Below, piece by piece: positions 1 through 5,957 of a DNA stretch of 5,957 nucleotides. Origin of the DNA: Caldithrix sp. (GTDB lineage: Bacteria > Zhuqueibacterota > Zhuqueibacteria > Oceanimicrobiales > Oceanimicrobiaceae); contig SMXE01000250.1 of the NCBI GenBank assembly GCA_004357015.1, positions 1 to 5,957 of the forward strand. Direction: 5' to 3'. Both the position numbers and the translations under genes were made by a program. The notes beneath the pieces were generated by a model that saw only the letters and a program-made list of their open reading frames with translations, was not told the DNA's origin and did not search any database. Numbering within the stretch: the stretch's first letter is position 1; every line of letters begins with the position of its first letter.

Positions 1-1
1 G

Positions 2-544
2 GACCGGATTTTCAATCCGAGCAGAGGGTACAGAGCCTCGGTTTTTGTTGAGGAGGCCGGCAGGTTGCTAAGCACGCGCTTCAAGTATCTCAAGGTTCAA
101 ACCGAGCACCGCGTCTACCATCAGGTCGCCCCCGGCCATGTCATTGCTGTCAAGCTGGCGGTCGGTTCAATGAAGCCCATTCGCGGCAGCCCGGAAACAC
201 CCATCGAGGAGCGGTTTTTTGCCGGCGGCAGTTATTCTGTGCGCGGCTGGGGCCGCAAGCGCCTGGGGCCGGTGGAGGGTGGCGACAGCATCTTCGAAGG
301 CAGTCTGGAATATCGCCGGCCATTGTACAAGAAAATTTCCACTGCGTTTTTTCTGGACTTTGGCAATGTCTGGCCGGAATGGGATGGTTATGATTTGAAG
401 GATCTGCATTATGCCATCGGGGCTGGTCTGCGCTACAACACGCCCATCGGGCCGATACGGGCTGACTTTGGCTGGAAAATCAACAAACAGGAAATTGACA
501 CCCGTGATTACCAGGTTCATTTGAGCATTGGCCAGGCATTTTAG
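2..544 (+). CDS. tamA: Omp85-family outer-membrane barrel protein, probably TamA (5' partial)
   Basis: This is the C-terminal 180 residues of an Omp85 (BamA/TamA, bacterial surface antigen) beta-barrel. The frame is open to the left edge, so the POTRA domains and first barrel strands lie outside the window; the TTG at 65 is internal, not a start. Visible hallmarks are an FNPSRG segment at the left edge, the glycine-rich RFFAGGSYSVRGW stretch whose VRGW (bases 239-250) matches the lid-loop-6 (V/I)RG-aromatic motif, a late strand with GLRYNTPIGPIRADFG, and a terminal strand ending in Phe (SIGQAF), as expected of an outer-membrane beta-signal. Family knowledge: these proteins insert or assist insertion of other barrels in the outer membrane. 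BamA and TamA cannot be separated from the barrel alone; TamA is inferred because a tamB gene starts 15 bases downstream. Family membership is secure, the TamA assignment likely. Confidence 0.9.
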   Translation, partial: DRIFNPSRGYRASVFVEEAGRLLSTRFKYLKVQTEHRVYHQVAPGHVIAVKLAVGSMKPIRGSPETPIEERFFAGGSYSVRGWGRKRLGPVEGGDSIFEGSLEYRRPLYKKISTAFFLDFGNVWPEWDGYDLKDLHYAIGAGLRYNTPIGPIRADFGWKINKQEIDTRDYQVHLSIGQAF

Positions 545-559
545 TGCATTAATTGAGCA

Positions 560-3500
560 ATGAAGAAACTGCTTAAAATACTTTCCTATCTCGTTCTGGG
601 AGTGATCGTCCTGATACTTTTGCTGCTGGCCTTTACGCAGACCGGGATGTTTCGCGACTGGCTCAGGGAGCAGGCTGTCATCGCGTCGCATCATTATTTG
701 AATGGCGAAGTAACTGTGGCGAAGCTGAGTGGCAATCTGTTCCGGCGGATCGAACTCGAGGACGTGACGGTGACGCTGGATGATGTCACGGTGTTACAGG
801 TGGAGCGCATCCTGTTCAGATTGAATCCGGTTGCGCTGCTTACCAGAAAGATACATGTTAGCACCGTGCTATTGGAGAAACCCGAGTTGGCGCTGTCTCA
901 GGACGAGAAGCTACGCTGGAACGTCGGCAAGTTGCTGAAAGCGCTTGACCCGGATGACGCTGCTGCCAGTGACGGCGCCGCTCTGGAGTTCGGCTGGGAT
1001 GTCGAACTGCCGGACATCCGCATTGAGTCGGGTGCGGTGACCATTGCAGCAGCCAACGGCGGCCATTCAGGCTTGCCGGCAGCCGTGCGGGACTTTGACG
1101 TCGATCTTGGCGTGTGGCTGCGGAACGGCAAAGTTGAGGCCACCCTCAGAAATCTCAGTTTCCGCACCCAAAATCCCGATCTGCTGGTGCGAACTGTGCA
1201 ATCTGAATTCAACTATGACACTGACGATTTCCAGGCACGCGGTTTTAGACTGCACACAGCCGCTTCCACCATCACCGGCGAAGTTGCGGTCCGCGATTTG
1301 GATGACCCGGTGGTGGACCTGGTCTTGAGCGGCAAGCCCATTTCTCTCGATGAGCTGCGGCGTGCTGTGCCGGAGATCAATATTTTTGGCAATCCGCAAC
1401 TCGACCTGGAAGTCTCCGGTCCGCTCGACAGCCTTGCGGTCAAGTGCGCGCTCCGGTTGGGAGACGGCGAGGTAACGGTTGCCGGTCTCCTGAATGTCGA
1501 GGCCGAGCAGCTTGCATACGATTTGACTGGCGCCGTGTCCGGATTTGATCTGGCCGTGCTCTTTAATGACGATGCGTATGCAACGGACCTGAATCTGCAA
1601 CTGCATGCCGCCGGGCAGGGCATCGATATCGAGGAGATGGACACCGCTTTTACCGTGCAACTCGATTCCAGCCTGGTGCTGGGTCAGTACATCGGTTTTG
1701 TAGTCTTGGACGGCAAGATGCAAAACGATTCGCTTCAGTTTCAGCTTGAAACCGCAATGTACCGGGCAACCGCGAATCTGGCAGGCTGGCTTGCACTCGG
1801 CAGCGATTTGGTGCATTATTCAGTCACGGGTGAAATTCGAGATTTTGACTTCAGCGAGTTTGACAGCGCCCGCGGCCTCAAAAGCGACCTTGACGTTTTT
1901 TTCAGTCTGCAGGGCAGTGGCCTGGATTTGGAAATGCTGTCTGCCAAACTGCGTGCGGATGTCTCAGATTCCTTTTTGAATGGCGTGCCTATTGACACAG
2001 TCGCGGTGCAGCTCGTGTTTTCGAGACAGCGTCTTGATATTCAGCAGTTTGAAGTTGTCTCGCCGCTGGGAAGGCTGACCGCAGATGGTGTGGTCTCTTT
2101 CGAAGATGAAACTGACCTTACGGTTACCGCAGACTTGTCAGACCTGTCTGTCTTAACCGGAACAATTGTCGTGGACACACTGACAGGAAGAGGAAAATTC
2201 AAGGGCGTCATCCACGGTCCGCCGGACTCTCTGATGATTGCAGTGGCGCTGGATTTGCAGAACCTTGGCAGCCCCGATCTGACGGCTGCAGCGTTCCGCG
2301 CAAGCGCCGATGGCTTTGTCGCCAAAACAGGAACCCGTTTCGACGTTTCGGCAGCGGTGCAGAATTTGACCGCATTCGGTACACAGGTGGACACCATAAG
2401 TTTTAATGTCCTTTATACAGATACTGTGTCGCAGTTTGAGCTTGGACTTGCGTTGCGGAACGGCGCAACCGCGCGCACCGAGGGGGCCTTCCGGATCGCA
2501 GGTGACACTTATCTGGTGGATTTTCGGGATCTCGAACTGGAGTTATCACAGCATCGCTGGCAAAAGATTGGCGTCCCGTGGCGGTTGAGTATCCGGGATA
2601 CCCGATACGATTTTCCGGAGCTGATCCTTGAATCGGAAGGCCAAAGGTTCGTGGTGTCCGGCAAGTTCGACACAGAAGGAGAGAATGAGGTGCGGGTCAA
2701 ATTTGCCGATATCGATCTCAGTAAATACAATTATCAGCCAGAACTGGAATTGGGCGGCATATTGCAAGTAGACTTCTTTCTGGATGGCACCTTGTCAAAA
2801 CCAAAGCTCGGCGGACGCATGGAACTCGACAGGGGCAAGTATTCCGAATTCTCCTTTGACGCGTTCAGAGGAAGGTTCGGCTATTCCGAGAACAAGTTTT
2901 CCTGGCGCTGCTCTCTCGCCAGAACCGCTGCGGACAGTTTGCTGGAGTCTAGTGGCCTCCTTCCGATTCGCCTTTCATTGTCACCTTCTGAGGCGGACTT
3001 TCTACCTGACAAGCCTTTAGAGTTCAAAATCAGCAGCAGAGGATTGGATTTGGCGTTTCTGGACGCTTTTGTGGATGGCGTCCAAGACATTAATGGCCTG
3101 CTGGTGGCCGACGTTGTGCTCAGCAATACTTGGAACGAGCTCGAAGGCGTTGGCCCGATTCGTTTGATCAACGCAGAGTTTAGGATACCGGAGATCGGGG
3201 TAAAGTATGAAAAGATTAACCTGGTACTGCTCCTGAATGGTCGTGATCTGGTGATCCGCGATTTTGGCATGCGCAGCGGAGACGGCTATATGCGCCTGCT
3301 TGAAGGCGGCCTTTCCCTGGCCGGAGACACAATAGAAAAGTTCAAGGCCAGGTTCAAAGTCAAAAATTTTGAGTTGATCGATAATAAGAGTATGGCAGCG
3401 CGGGCATCCGGTACAGTGGATGTGTTTGGCAGTCTGCAGTCTCCCTATATTTCAGGCGATCTGACCGTGGATCAATTGCGTGTGTCCTACCAGGAGTTTG

Positions 3501-4426
3501 AGGGGGAAACCGCTGTCACCCTGTCCTCGACACCGTTTTTTGTCCTGACCGACGATTCAGCAGCCGTGGACACGGCGGGCGCGCTTCGGTTTCAGAAAGT
3601 GAAAAAGGTTGATGAGGTTCTGCTCACTGAAACAGAATTTTATAAAAATCTAAACGGGGAGCTGTCCATTTACTTTCCGAGAAATGCCTGGATCCGCGGG
3701 CCGAATACCAGCATTGAAATTGAGGGGGATGTGGTGCTCGTCAAAGAAGATGGCCCTGATTTTGCTCTGTTCGGCTCTTTGAGCACCAGACGCGGTTTCT
3801 ATCATTTGTTCGGCAACCGCTTCCAAATCCAAAAGGGCGAGATGGTATTCAACGGAGAAGCTGAGATCAACCCGGTTCTTAACATCGAGGCAGCGACGAT
3901 CATTACTGAAGATCGGGGAGAAGACAAGCCGGAGAAGCATGAATTCAAAGTGGTCATCACCGGTTCGTTGTATTTTCCGGAGTTCAGGTTCCTGCTTGAT
4001 GAACAGGAGGCCTCTCAACAAGATGTCTTCTCCATTTTGCTGTTCGGACAACCTTACGACAAACTCAGTCACGGAGAAAAGAGCGCCGGCAGTGAAGTCA
4101 ATCTTGAAGACCGGGCAACAGGTGTTGTGACCAGCCAGTTGCTCAGGCAGATATCTAGCCGGTTGGGAGATGAATTCAGCCTCGACGTGGTGGAGATCAA
4201 CAGTGACAAAGGTGATTTGTCGGAGTCCACGGTCCGGGTGGGCAAATACGTGACTCCGGACGTGTTTGTGAGCGTAAGCCAGGACTTTGGTGCGGAAGGA
4301 AATCAGATTGTGGAGTTCGAATATGAGATTCCCAGGAAAATCTTGTTTTTCAATTTGCTGCTGCAGGCGACCAGTGACCGGCAGGGAGACACAGGTCTCG
4401 ATGTTATCTGGAAAATTGAATGGTAG
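560..4426 (+). CDS. tamB: TamB-like inter-membrane protein (AsmA-like superfamily, DUF490 C-terminus)
   Basis: A complete 1288-residue protein, close to the size of E. coli TamB. It begins with a basic MKKLLK and an uncleaved-type hydrophobic anchor at about residues 7-25, followed by an AsmA/TamB-like N-terminal segment (QTGMFRDWLREQ, then GNLFRRIELEDVTV). The long middle is alternating hydrophobic/polar beta-strand sequence with many Asp-rich turns, as in the groove-forming repeats of this superfamily. The C-terminal DUF490/TamB domain spans roughly residues 1040-1288: NAWIRGP near 1042, FGSLSTRRGFYHLFG from 1071, DVFSILLFGQP from 1155, then VRVGKYVTPDVFVSVSQDFG and a last strand ending in Trp. 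Known role of the family: inner-membrane anchored, periplasm-spanning partner of TamA, implicated in outer-membrane protein assembly and phospholipid transport. The ATG at 560 is chosen because it gives a well-formed anchor right after the upstream stop; its ribosome binding site is weak. It is probably co-transcribed with the upstream barrel gene. Confidence 0.93.
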   Translation: MKKLLKILSYLVLGVIVLILLLLAFTQTGMFRDWLREQAVIASHHYLNGEVTVAKLSGNLFRRIELEDVTVTLDDVTVLQVERILFRLNPVALLTRKIHVSTVLLEKPELALSQDEKLRWNVGKLLKALDPDDAAASDGAALEFGWDVELPDIRIESGAVTIAAANGGHSGLPAAVRDFDVDLGVWLRNGKVEATLRNLSFRTQNPDLLVRTVQSEFNYDTDDFQARGFRLHTAASTITGEVAVRDLDDPVVDLVLSGKPISLDELRRAVPEINIFGNPQLDLEVSGPLDSLAVKCALRLGDGEVTVAGLLNVEAEQLAYDLTGAVSGFDLAVLFNDDAYATDLNLQLHAAGQGIDIEEMDTAFTVQLDSSLVLGQYIGFVVLDGKMQNDSLQFQLETAMYRATANLAGWLALGSDLVHYSVTGEIRDFDFSEFDSARGLKSDLDVFFSLQGSGLDLEMLSAKLRADVSDSFLNGVPIDTVAVQLVFSRQRLDIQQFEVVSPLGRLTADGVVSFEDETDLTVTADLSDLSVLTGTIVVDTLTGRGKFKGVIHGPPDSLMIAVALDLQNLGSPDLTAAAFRASADGFVAKTGTRFDVSAAVQNLTAFGTQVDTISFNVLYTDTVSQFELGLALRNGATARTEGAFRIAGDTYLVDFRDLELELSQHRWQKIGVPWRLSIRDTRYDFPELILESEGQRFVVSGKFDTEGENEVRVKFADIDLSKYNYQPELELGGILQVDFFLDGTLSKPKLGGRMELDRGKYSEFSFDAFRGRFGYSENKFSWRCSLARTAADSLLESSGLLPIRLSLSPSEADFLPDKPLEFKISSRGLDLAFLDAFVDGVQDINGLLVADVVLSNTWNELEGVGPIRLINAEFRIPEIGVKYEKINLVLLLNGRDLVIRDFGMRSGDGYMRLLEGGLSLAGDTIEKFKARFKVKNFELIDNKSMAARASGTVDVFGSLQSPYISGDLTVDQLRVSYQEFEGETAVTLSSTPFFVLTDDSAAVDTAGALRFQKVKKVDEVLLTETEFYKNLNGELSIYFPRNAWIRGPNTSIEIEGDVVLVKEDGPDFALFGSLSTRRGFYHLFGNRFQIQKGEMVFNGEAEINPVLNIEAATIITEDRGEDKPEKHEFKVVITGSLYFPEFRFLLDEQEASQQDVFSILLFGQPYDKLSHGEKSAGSEVNLEDRATGVVTSQLLRQISSRLGDEFSLDVVEINSDKGDLSESTVRVGKYVTPDVFVSVSQDFGAEGNQIVEFEYEIPRKILFFNLLLQATSDRQGDTGLDVIWKIEW

Positions 4427-4530
4427 CGCTGTCACAGGTACTATTTTACGTTAACTTTTGTCTGCAAAACTATTTATTTAGGCGTATTGTTACGATCAAC
4501 AAAGGATGGAGTCTTGGTGATAATCAAGGA
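4427..4530 (+). promoter_or_regulatory. AT-rich spacer, possible promoter for the downstream gene pair
   Basis: Between the tamB stop and the probable start of the next gene the base composition falls sharply: bases 4441-4500 contain 18 G or C out of 60, against 34 of 60 for 4741-4800 inside the next gene. This suggests non-coding DNA and a place for a promoter. One weak sigma70-like pair is TTAACT (4451-4456) and TTTATT (4473-4478) with a 16-base spacer, each matching four of six consensus positions. In AT-rich DNA such matches arise easily by chance. If real, it would give the last two genes a transcription start separate from the tamA-tamB operon. The same frame is open through here from an ATG at 4420, so a coding role cannot be fully excluded. 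Confidence 0.3.
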
Positions 4531-4532
4531 AT

Positions 4533-4538
4533 GGAAGG
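4533..4538 (+). promoter_or_regulatory. Ribosome binding site supporting the ATG at 4543
   Basis: GGAAGG lies 4 bases before the ATG at 4543. It is purine-rich and Shine-Dalgarno-like, though the spacing is on the short side. The alternative ATG at 4531 has AAGGA directly abutting it (4526-4530), which is too close to work well. This is the main reason for preferring 4543. Confidence 0.45.
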
Positions 4539-4542
4539 TCTC

Positions 4543-5364
4543 ATGAAACGGGGTCGAAAGAAAACGACAGAGCAGCCGCAACTCGAGAGTCTGGTTGCCG
4601 AGTTGCGGACAATCGACTGTTCGATCGAACGGACAAAGCTGGATCAAGTTCTGTCATTTGGTCAGGACGCCGTTCCCTGCCTTGAAGCGCTCATCGCTGA
4701 AGCGTTGGAAAAGACTGCATGCGGTGGTGCTAGCTCACGTCCCCGGAATACCGATTGGTTCGTGGTTGTTCATGCCCTGTACTTGTTGGCGCATCTCGGC
4801 GCTGAACGTTCTCTGAGTCTCGTGCTGAAATTTCTCGGCCAAAAGCAGGAAGTTCTTGATTATTGGCTGCACGACTTGCTGAATGAAGACATCTGGGAGC
4901 TGCCCTATTTGCTCGGCTCTAATCAGTTGGGTGAGTTGGAGACGTTCGTTTTGAACAAACAGAACAATCTTTATTGCCGTCTCGCCGTCTGCACGGCTCT
5001 TGTTCAAATTGCCTTGAATGATGCGGCCAAACAAAACCAGATCCGGCAGATATTCGCGCGAGTCATAGAACTTGAAGATGAAGATCCCGATTTCATCGGG
5101 CTGGTGGTCAGCGAGTTGATGGACTGGCAGGATGCCGCGCTCAAGCCGCTCATTCTCTCAGTGCTCGACCGCGGCGGCGTTTGGTCCGGCATCATCAGCG
5201 CAGAGGATGTAGAATGGTGCTACGAAAGAAGTCACCCCCGCAAGTTGCAACCGCTCGAGCTTCACGCAAGATACGACTACTTCGGCGAGCACGCCTACTT
5301 CTCGAAAGACACGAAAGAGGCGCCCGAGAGAATTGAGTTGCGAAAGTTACTAAAGTCTGTTTAA
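4543..5364 (+). CDS. DUF1186-like helical-repeat protein, function unknown
   Basis: A 273-residue, acidic, Leu/Ala-rich protein with no signal peptide or membrane segment, so probably cytoplasmic. It opens with a basic KRGRKK tail, then amphipathic helices throughout. The order of motifs resembles my recollection of the DUF1186 family: a VVHALYLLA helix (about residues 74-83), LHDLLNEDIWELPYLL (from 109), a short helix after LYCRLAVCTAL that looks like a HEAT-type unit, and ISAEDVEWCYE (219-228) near the end. Some DUF1186 proteins carry a C-terminal SEC-C zinc motif; no such Cys/His cluster is present here. The family has no well-established function, so none is assigned. Start choice: ATG 4543 has a ribosome binding site; ATG 4531 would add 4 residues, and ATG 4420, overlapping the tamB stop by 7 bases, would add 41 from AT-rich DNA. 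The next gene follows after 9 bases in the same frame, suggesting co-transcription. The gene is sure, the family call moderate. Confidence 0.75.
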   Translation: MKRGRKKTTEQPQLESLVAELRTIDCSIERTKLDQVLSFGQDAVPCLEALIAEALEKTACGGASSRPRNTDWFVVVHALYLLAHLGAERSLSLVLKFLGQKQEVLDYWLHDLLNEDIWELPYLLGSNQLGELETFVLNKQNNLYCRLAVCTALVQIALNDAAKQNQIRQIFARVIELEDEDPDFIGLVVSELMDWQDAALKPLILSVLDRGGVWSGIISAEDVEWCYERSHPRKLQPLELHARYDYFGEHAYFSKDTKEAPERIELRKLLKSV

Positions 5365-5373
5365 TTGCAATGA

Positions 5374-5957
5374 ATGAAAAATCTTAGTTTTGGTCTTTTG
5401 CAATGCCGCAATCCGGGTGATTCTATGCTCGAGCACGAGGTTGCTTGCTTTCAGGAGGCGCTGGAAATTGCACGTTCGCAGATTCTTCCGCTCAACATTG
5501 TTGATGCCCAGCCGCACACAGGCCTCTTGGATGAGGTGGACGTAATTCTGGTTGGTGGTGCCGGCGATTACAGCGTGCTCGATCGTTCAGAGTTTCTCCC
5601 GCCGTTTTTTCAGCTTTTCATCGAAATTTGTGAGCGTGGCATCCCTACTTTTGCTTCGTGTTTTGGTTTTCAAGCCATGTGCCTGGCGCTGGGCGGAGAA
5701 ATTATCAAAGACCTGGAAAACACGGAAGTCGGCACGTTCCAATTGTGCTTGACTGAATCGGGGATAGGAGATGATATTTTTGGCATTCTGCCGGAGACTT
5801 TCTGTGCTCAGCTCGGACACAAAGACCGGGCCGCGGTTTTGCCGGCCGATGCCATAAATCTGGCTACCAGTGACCGCTCGCCTTTTCAGGCCTTCAAGAT
5901 AGAGAACAAGCCCATCTACGCCACACAATTTCACCCGGAACTGACCATGGCGCAAAA
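5374..5957 (+). CDS. Class I glutamine amidotransferase-like protein (3' partial)
   Basis: The first 194 residues of a stand-alone class I glutamine amidotransferase-type domain, running off the right edge without a stop. The central strand VDVILVGGAGDYSVLD (residues 55-70) corresponds to the Gly-rich oxyanion segment. The nucleophile elbow is ASCFGFQ with Cys96, and the catalytic His/Glu pair appears as FHPE with His187 and Glu189, so the triad is intact. A GHKD motif (His149) followed by LP and later PFQAF is typical of the GMP-synthase-like stand-alone branch (COG0518 type). Known chemistry: hydrolysis of glutamine or a gamma-glutamyl amide to release ammonia or the amine. No synthase partner is fused at the N-terminus, which begins directly at the first strand (MKNLSFGLLQC); what follows the cut is unseen. 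The true substrate is unknown. The ATG at 5374 is the first start after an in-frame TGA (5371-5373); no Shine-Dalgarno site is evident, so translation may be coupled to the gene 9 bases upstream. Confidence 0.88.
   Translation, partial: MKNLSFGLLQCRNPGDSMLEHEVACFQEALEIARSQILPLNIVDAQPHTGLLDEVDVILVGGAGDYSVLDRSEFLPPFFQLFIEICERGIPTFASCFGFQAMCLALGGEIIKDLENTEVGTFQLCLTESGIGDDIFGILPETFCAQLGHKDRAAVLPADAINLATSDRSPFQAFKIENKPIYATQFHPELTMAQ

Noticed and set aside
65..67. TTG as the start of the barrel gene
   Set aside because: The frame continues to the left edge with Omp85-like sequence (FNPSRG), so this codon is internal to a truncated gene.
1067..1816. A 249-codon open frame on the minus strand inside tamB
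   Set aside because: It is fully nested in a well-supported gene, with no recognisable protein features; antisense shadow of codon bias.
3650..4435. A 261-codon open frame on the minus strand opposite the end of tamB
   Set aside because: It lies opposite the most conserved part of the DUF490 domain, has no recognisable motif, and is explained as an antisense shadow.
4456..4469. Small inverted repeat TTTTG-TCTG-CAAAA after tamB, considered as a terminator
   Set aside because: Five base pairs, four of them A-T, with no following T-run; too weak for an intrinsic terminator.
5587..5955. A 122-codon open frame on the minus strand at the right end
   Set aside because: The plus strand here encodes the amidotransferase catalytic Cys and His-Pro-Glu motifs, so the opposite frame is a shadow.

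Overview
The window is a fully coding, plus-strand stretch from a Gram-negative (diderm) bacterium. It carries an Omp85-family outer-membrane barrel gene followed by a TamB/DUF490 gene, a pairing that only makes sense in a cell with an outer membrane. The phylum cannot be fixed from the sequence. Moderate GC and weak or absent Shine-Dalgarno sites at two of the three visible starts would suit an uncultivated lineage outside the best-studied Proteobacteria, but that is inference.

Layout: (1) 2-544, the C-terminal half of an Omp85 barrel protein, cut by the left edge, best read as TamA because of its neighbour. (2) 560-4426, a complete 1288-residue TamB-like protein with an N-terminal membrane anchor and a C-terminal DUF490 domain. 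(3) 4427-4542, a short AT-rich spacer that may hold a promoter and the ribosome binding site of the next gene. (4) 4543-5364, a soluble, helix-rich protein resembling the DUF1186 family, function unknown. (5) 5374 to the right edge, a stand-alone class I glutamine amidotransferase-like protein with its Cys-His-Glu triad visible but its end cut off.

The first two genes form an evident translocation and assembly module operon, with a 15-base gap. TamA sits in the outer membrane, and TamB spans the periplasm from the inner membrane. The module serves outer-membrane protein assembly and, for TamB-type proteins, lipid transport between the membranes. The last two genes are 9 bases apart and probably co-transcribed, but nothing in their sequences ties them to the envelope module.

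I found no RNA genes, mobile elements, CRISPR arrays or convincing terminators, and no clear evidence of a new biological system. The least explained parts are the DUF1186-like gene and its ambiguous start.
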